Positions 26,921-37,400 of a DNA stretch of 64,000 nt are shown in pieces (position 1 is the first letter of the stretch; each line of letters begins with the position of its first letter). The notes under the pieces are model-generated. The model was not told the origin of the DNA and did no database searches. It saw only the letters and a program-made list of their open reading frames with translations. Origin of the DNA: Aureispira sp. CCB-E. GTDB lineage: Bacteria > Bacteroidota > Bacteroidia > Chitinophagales > Saprospiraceae. The position numbers were made by a program, and so were the translations under genes. The stretch spans positions 620,001 to 684,000 of the forward strand of contig NZ_CP133671.1 of assembly GCF_031326345.1 (NCBI RefSeq). The letters are read 5' to 3'.

Positions 26921-27943
26921 TTAAGAAAGTGGCATTAAACCATAATTTTGACCTTTTTTTTGAGAATCAAGAAAAACCTTAGCTGTTGTTTGGATCGTTT
27001 CTTCCATTGGAATAAAATCATATCCAAAATCTTCTACAATCTTTTCATTATGATAATAGTAAGTAGATTGAGAGGTGCGAGCAGTTTCCCTAGTTAATAG
27101 TGGCTGGGTACGAAATAGTTTGGAACGCAACCATTCAGCGCGCCAAAGCAAGTTTACCATCCATGGTGCCGCAGCTTGATTGGGAGCAGGTTGGTCGAGG
27201 GCTTGTGCCGTTTGACTAAAAAACTTTTGGTACGACCAGTTAGCACTATTGACAATATAACGTTGCCCTGAAACCGTACTTTCCATAAGCATAATAGCAG
27301 CTTTGGCCACATCTCGAACATCAACAAAACCCGTACGACCTTTGGGATAGTATTTGAACCCTTTGGCTACTCGTTGAATTAGCTTACAGGAACCTTGATC
27401 CCAATGCCCTGCGCCAATAATGACAGAAGGATTAAGTATGGCGATGTTAAGCCCCTCTTGCATTCCTCGCCAGACCTCACACTCTGCTTTGAACTTGCTA
27501 ATGGCATAATTTGAATTTTCCTTAGAATTTTCCCACTGTGCCTCTTCATTGATATGCGGTTGAAATTCTTTTCTCCCCAAAGCAGCAATAGAACTAATGT
27601 GTACAAATTTTTCGATGCCTTTGTAGATCGCTGTATTAACCATATTAGCGGTTCCTTCAACATTGACCTTAAGCATAAAAGCTGCTTCTTGTGGATTAAA
27701 AGAAACAACCGCTGCAGCATGATAAACCTGTTGAACCCCCGTCATAGCGCTCTCCAAAAAAGGTGTATCTAAGATATCTCCTTCTAGCCATTCAATTTGA
27801 TTTTGGATATCTTTAACTAAATCCATCGAACTTGTTTTTCGTTTGATCGCTTTAACTTGATAACCTTTTTGTACTAAGTAGTGTAGAAGATAAGCACCCA
27901 AAAAACCTGTTCCTCCTGTAACTAATACGTGTTTGTTTGTCAT
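26921..27943 (-). CDS. NAD-dependent epimerase/dehydratase-family reductase (extended SDR)
   Basis: 340 aa from ATG at 27943 (MTNKHVLVTGG); the 14-residue extension from a TTG further upstream is unconvincing. The Rossmann motif TGGTGFLGAYLLHYL is at 10-24. The catalytic Ser region is FVHISSIAALG and the pair is Y-A-I-S-K in SNYAISKFKAE. The C-terminal substrate domain includes RTGFVDVRDVAKAAIMLM. The layout is closest to dihydroflavonol-4-reductase/HpnA-like SDRs, common single-gene enzymes in Bacteroidota. Substrate unknown. Confidence 0.8.
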   Translation of the reverse strand: MTNKHVLVTGGTGFLGAYLLHYLVQKGYQVKAIKRKTSSMDLVKDIQNQIEWLEGDILDTPFLESAMTGVQQVYHAAAVVSFNPQEAAFMLKVNVEGTANMVNTAIYKGIEKFVHISSIAALGRKEFQPHINEEAQWENSKENSNYAISKFKAECEVWRGMQEGLNIAILNPSVIIGAGHWDQGSCKLIQRVAKGFKYYPKGRTGFVDVRDVAKAAIMLMESTVSGQRYIVNSANWSYQKFFSQTAQALDQPAPNQAAAPWMVNLLWRAEWLRSKLFRTQPLLTRETARTSQSTYYYHNEKIVEDFGYDFIPMEETIQTTAKVFLDSQKKGQNYGLMPLS

Positions 27944-28398
27944 TGTTCTATATGTTCCTGTACCCAATAGTCTATTATATGTCAATAGTAAGAAATTAAC
28001 TCAGCTTGATTTTTTAGGAGTTCATTACTCTTTGAATTCAGTTGTTGTGTGGTTCATCTAAGAGGTTAATATTAAACAATTGTTCTCACAATAAAAAAAT
28101 AATGAGAAAAGCTAATGGCTTTCTTCAAAGAATTCTTATTTTATGACTGTTGTTTTATAATAAAAACGTTAATGAATCGTGCATTTAATATAAAACAAAG
28201 CTCCTTTAAAATATGTTCCTTGTTTTGAAAACATTTCGTTTCTTGATAAATGCTATTTTTTAGCCATACAAATTAATTCGTGATAATGTCTAATATACAC
28301 AAGACATGTCTTTGTATATCCAATTATTTTGCTTAGCAACAGCACATCATTTGACCAAGAACCCAAACTTAAAACTACTAAAAAAATAATCACTTAAT
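27944..28398. other. Intergenic region between divergent genes
   Basis: 455 bp, AT-rich, separating the SDR and pyruvate kinase genes. It must hold both promoters. I see no conserved motif, repeat or convincing small gene. Confidence 0.5.
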
Positions 28399-29832
28399 AT
28401 GGAAATCCGTAATTTTCAAAAGACCAAAGTTTTGGCAACCGTAGGACCTTCTTCTAACAACTACAGTACTTTGTTGGGATTGGTACAAGCAGGAGTAGAT
28501 GCTTTTCGCTTGAATTTTTCTCATGGAACACATGAAGGTCATTTAAAAGTGTTTGAATACATTCAATACATCAATAAAAAATACAAAACGAACATCTCTA
28601 TCTTAGCCGACTTGCAAGGTCCAAAACTTCGAGTAGGGGAAATAGAAAATGGTAAAATGCCCTTAAAAAAAGGTGATATTTTGACTTTTGTTAATGAACC
28701 TTGTATTGGCAATAGTGAAAAAATTTATATGAGTTACGAGCAATTTGCTCAGGATGTAAAAGTTGGTGAAAAGGTATTGGTGGATGATGGTAATGTGCAG
28801 TTGTTGGTAAAGGAAACGAATGGCGTTAATGAGGTAAAACTAGAAGTTCTATATGGCGAATTTTTATCTTCTAGAAAAGGTGTGAATTTACCTCAAACCA
28901 ATGTTAGTCTACCTTCATTAACTGAAAAGGATTTGAGAGATTTGGATTTTATCTTAGACCATGATTTTAACTGGATTGCCTTGTCTTTTGTTCGTTCTCC
29001 TAAGGATATTCACGATTTGCGTAAGCGCATTCAAGACAGAAAATCAAGGGTGAAAATTATTGCTAAAATAGAAAAACCTGAGGCAATTGATAACATTGAT
29101 GATATTATTGATGCCACGGATGGGGTAATGGTAGCTCGGGGCGATTTAGGTGTAGAGGTGCCCATGCAGCGATTGCCCATGCTACAAAAAATGATTGTTG
29201 AAAAATGCATCAAAAAGGCAAAACCAGTTATTGTCGCTACTCAGATGATGGATTCAATGATCAAAAATCCAACACCTACCCGTGCCGAAATTATAGATGT
29301 TGCCAATGCTGTCATTGATGGTGCGGATGTGGTTATGTTGAGTGGCGAAACAGCAATGGGTATTCACCCCGTAAAGGTTGTAGAGGCAATGAATGATATT
29401 ATTGCAGAGGCGGAAAAAATGGATAGTATTTATTACAAGCACTTGACGCCTTCTGAAAAATCAGATTCTTTCTTGTCGGACGCTATTTGTTATAACTCTT
29501 GTCGAATTGCTCGTCAAGTAGATGCTAAATGTATTATTGGTATGACCAAATCGGGCTATACGGCATTTATGGTTTCCAGTTACCGACCTAAACAGAGTAT
29601 TTTTATCTTTTCATCGGATGAAAATATGTTGAACACCTTGAGTTTGGTATGGGGCATTCGCTGTTTCTATTATGATAAATACACAAGTACAGACGACACG
29701 ATAAAAGATGTTCAAAATCTCTTGGTAGAAAGTGGGCACCTCAAAACGGGAGATGTTGTTATCAATACAGGCTCAATGCCACTTCATGAACGAAAGAAAA
29801 CCAATATGCTAAAAGTTTCTGTTATTGAGTAG
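28399..29832 (+). CDS. pyk: Pyruvate kinase
   Basis: Converts phosphoenolpyruvate and ADP to pyruvate and ATP at the end of glycolysis. The sequence shows KVLATVGPSSNN and FRLNFSHGTHEGH at the N-terminus, LADLQGPKLRVG, and the active-site lysine in IIAKIEKPEAIDNID. VMVARGDLGVEVP and ATQMMDSMIKNPTPTRAEIIDVANAVIDGADVVMLSGETAMG are textbook signatures. At 477 aa all A, B and C domains are present. It stands as its own unit with a long leader. Confidence 0.96.
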   Translation: MEIRNFQKTKVLATVGPSSNNYSTLLGLVQAGVDAFRLNFSHGTHEGHLKVFEYIQYINKKYKTNISILADLQGPKLRVGEIENGKMPLKKGDILTFVNEPCIGNSEKIYMSYEQFAQDVKVGEKVLVDDGNVQLLVKETNGVNEVKLEVLYGEFLSSRKGVNLPQTNVSLPSLTEKDLRDLDFILDHDFNWIALSFVRSPKDIHDLRKRIQDRKSRVKIIAKIEKPEAIDNIDDIIDATDGVMVARGDLGVEVPMQRLPMLQKMIVEKCIKKAKPVIVATQMMDSMIKNPTPTRAEIIDVANAVIDGADVVMLSGETAMGIHPVKVVEAMNDIIAEAEKMDSIYYKHLTPSEKSDSFLSDAICYNSCRIARQVDAKCIIGMTKSGYTAFMVSSYRPKQSIFIFSSDENMLNTLSLVWGIRCFYYDKYTSTDDTIKDVQNLLVESGHLKTGDVVINTGSMPLHERKKTNMLKVSVIE

Positions 29833-29946
29833 TTGAGGTGTTATGATGACTTTGTAGCGGGGTGTTTGGAATATGATGTTCCATTTTTTGAAGCCTTCAT
29901 CGCAGATTTTAAGTGAAAATACAAACAATTTAAAAACCATTTTACT

Positions 29947-30882
29947 ATGAAAAGAGGAGACAAAGGACCTGAAGTTAGAATACTTCAATATAAATTGAGA
30001 AAGGTGCTGAACAGAAGCCTTTCTATTGATGGAGATTATGGTCCCTCTACCGAAGCTGCTGTTCGTTTGTTTCAATCTTTATATGATTTGGTGGTAGATG
30101 GGCATGCTGGTCCCAAAACCAATGCAAAATTGGATGTCGTTTACAGAGCTATGTTCAATAAAAATTCTGATTTGTTGCATTTTGGCAAACGGCGCTTTGT
30201 CGTATTTGTAGATGCAGGGCATGGAGGTATTGATGAAAATGGAAAATACGTTACGCCAGGTAAACGAGCGTATCATAAGGGCGAAAAAATGCACGAACGA
30301 GGGCATTACTACGAAGGGTATGAAAATCGTTTGATTGCAGAATCATTTATAGAGGCTTGTACCGATGCAGGAATTATGTGTGTACGCACCTATCATCCTT
30401 ACAAAGACACTTCTTTGTCTCAACGAACAGAAATTGTTCGTAGTTGGCTGCGTAGAGGTTATTACGGTTATCTGCATTCTTTTCATTCAAACGCTATCTC
30501 TAGTAGCAATACGCCTGCTAAGTTGGATGCGACGCGTGGGTTTATGATTTTCAATACGAGAGGTAATAACTTTTCTGATAAAATTGCAACCCAACATTTT
30601 GAAAATGTTCAGGCTGCTATAGGAAAAAGTAATTGGAAGTATCGAGCGCAGACTAGAGGAGATGGAGATGTTGATTTTGAAGTGAATTTTCAAATTTTGA
30701 GAGAAACAGATTTGCAAGAATTCAATTGGTTTGGGGCTATCTTAGAAGAATGGGGCTTCCATACGTCTAAAACAGATGCCAATTTTATTATCAAACCAGA
30801 AAATAGAAAAAAACGAGTAGCGGCTAGTCTAAAAACAGCAAAATGGGTGAAAAAAGAATTGAATAAAATTATTAATCCTTGA
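29947..30882 (+). CDS. N-acetylmuramoyl-L-alanine amidase with N-terminal peptidoglycan-binding domain
   Basis: Cuts the amide bond between MurNAc and the stem peptide. Residues 2-65 are a PG_binding_1 domain (KGPEVRILQYKL, IDGDYGPSTEAAVRLFQ, VDGHAGPKT). From about 84 it is Amidase_3: zinc ligands H92 (DAGHGG), E126 (YEGYENRL) and H180 (HSFHSN), with the catalytic Glu in ILEEWGFHTS (E267 or E268). The protein begins directly with the binding domain and has no signal peptide. This is unusual for a cell-wall hydrolase and more like a phage endolysin or a cargo delivered another way. No phage genes surround it. Confidence 0.85.
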   Translation: MKRGDKGPEVRILQYKLRKVLNRSLSIDGDYGPSTEAAVRLFQSLYDLVVDGHAGPKTNAKLDVVYRAMFNKNSDLLHFGKRRFVVFVDAGHGGIDENGKYVTPGKRAYHKGEKMHERGHYYEGYENRLIAESFIEACTDAGIMCVRTYHPYKDTSLSQRTEIVRSWLRRGYYGYLHSFHSNAISSSNTPAKLDATRGFMIFNTRGNNFSDKIATQHFENVQAAIGKSNWKYRAQTRGDGDVDFEVNFQILRETDLQEFNWFGAILEEWGFHTSKTDANFIIKPENRKKRVAASLKTAKWVKKELNKIINP

Positions 30883-30894
30883 TAAATTACGCAG

Positions 30895-31311
30895 ATGATT
30901 ACCTCTAAAATAGAGCTGCTTCATACTACTATAGAGCTAGCAATTGAGGCGTTAAAGCCAACTAGTAGCCAACAATTAAGACCTGGAAACTGGAAAATTG
31001 TTTACCAAGAAGTAGAAGTGCAAATAGTGGCAGACAATAGTGTCAATCCTGACTTTCCAAGTTTGATTTTATACTTTGTTTTGTTTGAACTTCCAAAAGA
31101 AAATAGAGGGGCTTGTTTGGAAGAATTGATGCAGGCACATTTTCATGGATTGAGTAAATATGCCTTGTTCCAAGATTTTTTAATGCAAATAATGGACTTT
31201 CCACATACCGATAATTTAACGGTTGATCATATCAAGGAGGCGATAGAGCTTTATACCAAACACATTGCAGCGATGCGTATAGATTTGTACCAGCGCCATT
31301 TTGCTGAATAG
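30895..31311 (+). CDS. Hypothetical protein, small acidic
   Basis: 138 aa, no signal peptide, 12 bp after the amidase and so probably co-transcribed. The pattern (helix ITSKIELLHTTIELAIEAL, strands KIVYQEVEVQIVAD and LILYFVLFEL, then helices) recalls the alpha-beta arrangement of small CesT/YbjN-like chaperone folds. That is a shape resemblance only. I do not recognise the family. Its coupling to a signal-less amidase makes a partner, chaperone or immunity role worth considering. Confidence 0.55.
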   Translation: MITSKIELLHTTIELAIEALKPTSSQQLRPGNWKIVYQEVEVQIVADNSVNPDFPSLILYFVLFELPKENRGACLEELMQAHFHGLSKYALFQDFLMQIMDFPHTDNLTVDHIKEAIELYTKHIAAMRIDLYQRHFAE

Positions 31312-31348
31312 GCAACCTCAATTAAAACCAAGAAAATATTAGAGTACG

Positions 31349-31395
31349 TTTAGATGCTATCTTCAGGCTTTTGTGACTTGAACATAGCATCTAAA
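31349..31395. terminator. Long hairpin between convergent genes
   Basis: TTTAGATGCTAT at 31349-31360 is perfectly complementary to ATAGCATCTAAA at 31384-31395, and the pairing continues imperfectly inward. It lies between two convergent genes, so a bidirectional transcription stop is likely. A clear T tract is missing. Confidence 0.5.
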
Positions 31396-31442
31396 TAGGT
31401 TTTCATCAATGAAAAACTAGAAGAACTTGTTGATTGATAGGG

Positions 31443-32504
31443 TTACTTTTTTCCCAATTGCATAAAGTCTTCAACCTTGGAGGTGTATTTTACTTGTAAA
31501 TTGCCATTGGTATCGCTGTAAATAAAGTAAGCCTCTAATTCAGGCAGCTCATTTGCCAACTCAAATGCTTTTTCTAAGCCCATAACCATAAATGCTGTTG
31601 CAAAAGCATCTGCTGTGGCGCAATTGCTAGCAAAAACAGAAGCACTGAGCAATTGATTTTTTTCAGGATATCCCGTTTTGGGGTTGATGGTATGAGCATA
31701 TTTCATACCTGTATTTTTGTCTTCATAATAATTCTCATAGTTACCAGAAGTAGCCAGCGATAGATCGTCTAGTTGAACAGCAACTTGTAACTCTTTGGTG
31801 GAGCTATTTTCTCTTGGGCTACGAATGCCTGTACGCCAAGGAAAACCACTAATAGTAGTTCCTCTAGCACGAACTTCACCACCTATTTCAACAAAATAAT
31901 TATCAATTCCTAAGCTCTCTAATAATAAACCCACTTGATCAACAGCATCGCCTTTGGCTATTGCACTAAAGTCTAATTCTAAACCTTCTATATTTTTGGT
32001 GAATAACAATTGATTAGTCGCAGCCTTTTGCACTTTTATAGAGTCAAACTGCACCAAACTCAACAAGTTTTTAATGGTAGAAGAATTGGTTTGCGCCACC
32101 ATCTTTTTTTCCTTGTATCCAAACCCCCAATAATTGACCAAAGGCATAACAGTAGGGTTGAACCACCCATCAGATTGTTGGTATATTTGCTGAGCTAGGG
32201 CATAATTTCGAGCAAAATGCCCATCTTGAGCAACGTACAAGGAATCTTTTTCATGGTTGAGAATAGAAATTTCAGAGGTCTTAATATAAGTTGAAACAGC
32301 ATTGTTAATATCAATCAGCAAGTCACTAAGTTGTTGAGAAAAGTCCATTCCTGTACTATCTAAATAGGCAATAGATAAGGTAGTACCCATTGTTTCACCA
32401 ACAAATTGTTCTTTCTTTAATTTTGATTCTTGCTCTGAGGTTGGATTAGTGGAAAGACAGGCTCCTAATAAACTAGATAGAAGAAGTATGAAAAGTAAAC
32501 GCAT
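31443..32504 (-). CDS. apbE: FAD:protein FMN transferase, lipoprotein
   Basis: Attaches FMN covalently to target threonines, for example in Na+-translocating NADH dehydrogenase or Rnf subunits. The lipobox ends at C16 (LLGAC), so it is anchored outside the cytoplasm. Motifs: GETMGTTLSIAYL near the N-terminus, DLSALAKG-type segment LDFSAIAKGDAVDQV, FVEIGGEVRARG, TSGNYENYY, AHTINPKTGYPEK, and CATADAFATAFMVMGLEKA with the metal-binding Asp. The 353-aa length is usual. None of its possible targets is in the window. Confidence 0.93.
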   Translation of the reverse strand: MRLLFILLLSSLLGACLSTNPTSEQESKLKKEQFVGETMGTTLSIAYLDSTGMDFSQQLSDLLIDINNAVSTYIKTSEISILNHEKDSLYVAQDGHFARNYALAQQIYQQSDGWFNPTVMPLVNYWGFGYKEKKMVAQTNSSTIKNLLSLVQFDSIKVQKAATNQLLFTKNIEGLELDFSAIAKGDAVDQVGLLLESLGIDNYFVEIGGEVRARGTTISGFPWRTGIRSPRENSSTKELQVAVQLDDLSLATSGNYENYYEDKNTGMKYAHTINPKTGYPEKNQLLSASVFASNCATADAFATAFMVMGLEKAFELANELPELEAYFIYSDTNGNLQVKYTSKVEDFMQLGKK

Positions 32505-32532
32505 GGTGAATGTGTTGATTAAAATGTTAAGA

Positions 32533-32592
32533 CTAAGTAATCGTTCAAAAAAATAACAAAAAATGGGATTATTTTTCTGACCTCTTACTTAA
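32533..32592. repeat. Short element with related inverted ends, copy 1
   Basis: 60 bp starting CTAAGTAATCGTTCAAAA and ending CTGACCTCTTACTTAA. The two ends, read inwards, are similar (TAAGTAA-x-x-x-x-TCA-AAAA type). The core AAAAAATGGGATTATTTTT is found inverted in the second copy at 40459-40568. It lies just upstream of apbE. Confidence 0.7.
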
Positions 32593-33401
32593 TAGGTAGA
32601 AAAGGCAGTAGTAAAGTTTTGAGAAATCTTATCTTTTATGATTGTTGGGCTATCATTGCTAAACGAAATGCCATTAAATAAAGCTAAGTAATCCAAACGT
32701 AGACGAATGGGGATATTAGCACCATCTTGTGCTGTTACCGCATACGGCAATTCTATTGGAATATAATCAAAAAAGTCAAAGCTTAATTTTGTATTGGTGT
32801 TGGGTTGTTCGACCACTATCTTAGCTGTTAGATAATTCATAGACGTAGAATCATACATATATCTGATAGCTGTAGTCGACAAAGGATGATTGGCTTCACT
32901 AACCAACGATGGATTGGTTGCTCGAATGGCATCAGGAATGCCCAACTTAAAACGAATGCGGTCAAAATCTCCTAACTCTGTCCATCCAGCAATGTTATAA
33001 GCATATTCTTCTAAGGTGCTGATAAAAAAATTATCTTCCACATAAATGGGGGTACTATTGGCATTAAAAAAGGGAGCTGTTTCAGGAGATTTTATTTCCT
33101 CGTTGGTACCCGATTTGACCAAGTGTACTTCCCCCGCCAAAAGGTTCATGGTGCTTAAATAAAAAGGCTCGTTGTTGGCATCATAGAGCCAGTTGCCAAA
33201 TTTTAGAGTATCGTTAGGAAGCGAACTGGCAAAATGTTGCATTTGCAAAATTAACTGGTAATACTGGCAAGCATCATTTTTATCCTCATCGGCTTCGGGA
33301 TTAAAATTAACAGCTCTCGGGTGCATACATCCATCTACTTTTTTGGTACAAGCAGAAATGCTGATTGCAACGAAAAATAAGAGACACAGAAAAATTTTCA
33401 T
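32589..33401 (-). CDS. MbnP-like lipoprotein
   Basis: 270 aa with lipobox at C18 (ISISAC). Residues 23-46 (DGCMHPRAVNFNPEADEDKNDACQY) match the short Cys/Asp-rich repeat 'GCtdp-A-NYNP-A-DDgSC' often found in secreted Bacteroidota proteins. From about residue 65 the sequence KFGNWLYDANNEPFYLSTMNLLAGEVHLV matches the start of MbnP-type domains, which are associated with metal/methanobactin handling in other phyla but of unknown role here. It lies downstream of the hydrolase on the same strand. Function unproven. Confidence 0.65.
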   Translation of the reverse strand: MKIFLCLLFFVAISISACTKKVDGCMHPRAVNFNPEADEDKNDACQYYQLILQMQHFASSLPNDTLKFGNWLYDANNEPFYLSTMNLLAGEVHLVKSGTNEEIKSPETAPFFNANSTPIYVEDNFFISTLEEYAYNIAGWTELGDFDRIRFKLGIPDAIRATNPSLVSEANHPLSTTAIRYMYDSTSMNYLTAKIVVEQPNTNTKLSFDFFDYIPIELPYAVTAQDGANIPIRLRLDYLALFNGISFSNDSPTIIKDKISQNFTTAFSTY

Positions 33402-33482
33402 AAATATTATTTTATAGTACTTCTTGAGGTTTTAGTAACCCACTAATTACTTTGAGAATGCTGTGTATAGATTGCTATTGTT

Positions 33483-34298
33483 TTACGATTTTGATGGTTC
33501 AAGGGTAAATAAATTACAAAAATCAATAAAATCTACAATGATTTCTAGCGTTTCCATAGGCGCTTCAAACATCCCCATATGACCAATGTTTTCTAAAATA
33601 TGAACACTAGCTATGGAAGGCAAACTCAATTGATTTAAACTATGTTCAGTCGCAATGGCATTATCCAGTGTTCCTACTATAAATAACGTAGGGCAGGCTA
33701 AATTGGTTAAGACATCAGTTCGGTCAGAACGATCAATCATGGCATGAGAAGCGGCAATAACGGCATCCGAATGGTGCATACTGGTTTTGTGAATTAATTC
33801 CTCTATAAATAGCTTGTTATTGTCAACAAACTTGGGAGGAAATAGGTTGCGGACAAAATGTCCCGCAAAAGGAGCAATACCATGCCGTTCTATAAAACCA
33901 ATTGTTTTGAGCCTATTTTCTGTTTTAGAAGGAGAATCTTTATAGGGGTGAGAATGAAAGAGTCCCAATCCGATTAATATTTGGGGAGCCTTTTGAGCAA
34001 TGGATAAACCAACATATCCTCCCATAGAATGCCCAATTAAGGCGCATGAGTTTGTGTTCTCCGCACTTAAAACAGCCAGCACGGCATCAGCCATTCCATC
34101 AATACTTGTATCCTTCAAAAGATCAGAGTTGCCAAAGCCAGATAAATCAATCGTCAAAATGGTGTATTTTTTTGACAAAAGAGGCACAAAGTCTGCCCAC
34201 ATCGTACTATCTTCGCAAAAGCCATGAAGCAAAACAAGTGTTTGTCCTTGTCCTACTTTTTGGTAAGCAACTTTTGAGTTGTTATAAAAAATATGCAT
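33483..34298 (-). CDS. Alpha/beta hydrolase
   Basis: 271 aa, no signal peptide. The catalytic triad is visible: nucleophile Ser in GHSMGGYVG (G-x-S-x-G, about residue 92), acid in IVGTLDNAIA and His in ENIGHMGMFEAP. The oxyanion segment is LLHGFCEDSTMW. Close relatives are generic esterases or C-C bond hydrolases in many Bacteroidota. Substrate not predictable. Confidence 0.85.
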   Translation of the reverse strand: MHIFYNNSKVAYQKVGQGQTLVLLHGFCEDSTMWADFVPLLSKKYTILTIDLSGFGNSDLLKDTSIDGMADAVLAVLSAENTNSCALIGHSMGGYVGLSIAQKAPQILIGLGLFHSHPYKDSPSKTENRLKTIGFIERHGIAPFAGHFVRNLFPPKFVDNNKLFIEELIHKTSMHHSDAVIAASHAMIDRSDRTDVLTNLACPTLFIVGTLDNAIATEHSLNQLSLPSIASVHILENIGHMGMFEAPMETLEIIVDFIDFCNLFTLEPSKS

Positions 34299-34493
34299 AT
34301 ATATATTGTTGGTTGATTTTTTTTAGTATTATCACAAGTTGATGTTATCAGAAATCAAATTGCTGTTTTTTATCCTGCAAATTGAATGGTGATACTAATT
34401 ATTCGCTAGGAATAATTCTGTACTTGTTTAGCACAAAAAACGACAATATTATTGCTTTTGCGAAAAACTGACAAAAAATTAAATTAATAAGAC

Positions 34494-37400
34494 ATGGGAT
34501 TGCAAAAAATAGCAGCCGTACTTTTCTTATGCTTTTGGTCTGTTATAACCATAGCACAAATAACTTTTCCTAGGAATGGGGTTTATGATGAGCAAGAAGG
34601 GCATTATGCCTTTACCAATGCAACTATTTACGTGACACCAGAAAAGAAACTAGAAAAGGCGACATTATTGATCAAAAAGGGAAAAATAGTTGGTGTAGGC
34701 ACCAACCTAACAATTCCTGTTGATGCCGTAACAATTGATTTGAGAGGAAAGTTTATTTATCCTTCTTTTATTGAGTTATCTAGCAATTACGGTATGCCAA
34801 AACCTGTTGGGACAAAATCGAAATCTAGTGCCCCTCAAATGCTTTCTAACAAAGAAGGAGCTTATAGTTGGAACGAGGCATTGAAACCAGAACAAGATGC
34901 AACCGCTTTGTTTTCGGTTGATAAAAAAGCTGCTGAAACCCTACGCAAATTAGGCTTTGGGACAGTGTTAACTCATCAGATGGATGGCATGGCACGAGGC
35001 ACTTCTGCCTTGGTCTTGTTAGGAGAAGAAAATGAACACGATATGATTCTTAAAGGAAAAGCTAGTGCTCATTATTCTTTTTCGAAAGGAACTTCTAAGC
35101 AAAATTATCCAAGTTCTAGAATGGGGGCTGTTGCCTTGTTACGACAAACATATTACGATGGAAAATGGTACGCAGAGCGAGAAAGCAACGAATCCTATAA
35201 TATTTCTCTAGAATATTGGAACAAAATTCAAGATGTACCTCAGTTTTTTGAATTGGGCAATCGGTTGGATTTATTGCGTGCTGATAAATTGGGCGATGAA
35301 TTTGGAGTGCAATATATTTTTAGAGGTGGTGGCGATGAGTTTTTGCGTTTGGATGCCATCAAAAAAACAAATGGAGCGCTTGTTATTCCAATGCATTTTC
35401 CAAAGGCTTATGATGTGAGTGATCCTTACGATGCAGAAGAGGTAAGTCTAACGCAAATGAAATATTGGGAATTGGCACCCACGAACCCTGCGCGATTGGC
35501 AGCGGCAGAAATCCCTTTTGCCATAACATCTAGACTGAATAAAGATAAAAAGGATTTTTGGAAACAAGTTCGCAAGGCTTATCAGCATGGTTTATCAGAA
35601 AAAGACCTATTAAAAGCTTTGACAACAACACCAGCTAAGTTAATCAGAGCAGATCAATGGATTGGCACACTGGAACAAGGCAAATTGGCAAATTTTATCA
35701 TTACTTCTGATAATGTATTGAATGAGAAAGTAGTCTTATATCACAACTGGGTAAAGGGCAAGCCATATATAGTAAAAGATTTAAACGCTGTTGATATTCG
35801 AGGAAAATATCAATTATCTATTGATAATAAAACCTTTCAATTAGAAGTAAAAGGAACCGAGGCAGCTCCTGAACTGTACTGGACGAATACAAAGGATACG
35901 AGCAAACAACATAAAATTAAACACAACCTAATCAACAATACTATTTCATTTGCTTTTGTTCCAGAGAAAGATACAACAAAGAAAAGTTTAAAAATTTATC
36001 GTCTTTCTGGTAAAGCAGAATTAAATAAATGGGCAGGACAAGCGACAAAGTTTGATGGAACATGGATTTCATGGACAGCGACTCGAACAGGATCTGTGCC
36101 GTCTGATTCCTCCAAATTACCAGAACTAGTCAATTTAGATGAATTAGGAGAGGTGCTGTATCCTTGGTCTCCTTATGGATACACCAAAGCTAATTTGCCT
36201 AAAAAAGAAACAGTTCTAATTAAAAATGTTACGGTTTGGACAGGGGAGAAAAAAGGAAATTTAGAAGCAACTGATGTCTTAATAGAAGATGGAAAAATTG
36301 CCAGAATTGGTAAAAAACTATCTATAACAGGAGCAAAAGTAATTGATGGAACAGGAAAGCATTTGACAGCAGGGATTATTGATGAGCATTCACACATTTG
36401 TATTAGTTATGGTGTTAACGAAGGAACGCAAGCCAGTTCTGCCGAAGTACGTATTGGAGATGTAATTAATTCGGAAGATGTTAATATGTATCGTCAGTTA
36501 GCTGGCGGCGTAACAGGTGCCCAATTATTGCATGGTTCTGCTAATCCAATTGGTGGACAATCGGCAATTATTAAGTTCCGTTGGGGGAGTTTACCAGAGG
36601 CAATCAAATACAAAGGAGCAGATGGGTTTATCAAATTTGCTTTGGGAGAAAATGTTAAGCAATCGAATTGGGGACCTCATGCAAGAGTACGTTTCCCCCA
36701 AACTCGTATGGGAGTCGAACAAGTATATGAAGATCATTTTACTAGAGCGGCAGAATATGGAGCAGCGATTGCTGCTGGTAAAACCGTTCGCAAAGATTTG
36801 GAGCTAGATGCAATTTTAGAAATTATCAACAGCAAGCGTTTTATTTCCTGTCATTCTTATGTACAAAGTGAAATTACAATGTTGATGCGCATCGCAGAAA
36901 AGCACAAATTTACTTTAAATACGTTTACACATATCTTAGAAGGGTACAAAATTGCAGACAAAATGAAAGCACATGGAGCAGGAGCTTCTACGTTTTCGGA
37001 TTGGTGGGCTTACAAATATGAGGTAATTGATGCAATCCCTTACAATGCTAAGATTTTAGATGATATGGGAATTGTGGTTGCAATTAATTCTGATGATGCA
37101 GAAATGGGACGCCGCTTGAATCAAGAAGCTGCTAAAGGCGTAAAATATGGTGGAATGTCTGAGACAGCTGCGTGGAATATGGTGACGCACAATCCTGCAA
37201 AATTATTGCATCTAGATGATAAAGTAGGTTCTATTAAGGTCGGTAAATCGGCAGATGTTGTTCTTTGGTCGCACAACCCTTTGTCTGTTTATGCTAAAGC
37301 AGAAAAGACGTTTGTAGATGGTGTTTGTCTATTCGATAAGCAGAAGGATGAAGAAAAGCGATTAGCGATAAAATTAGAACGCAACCGATTGATTCAGAAA

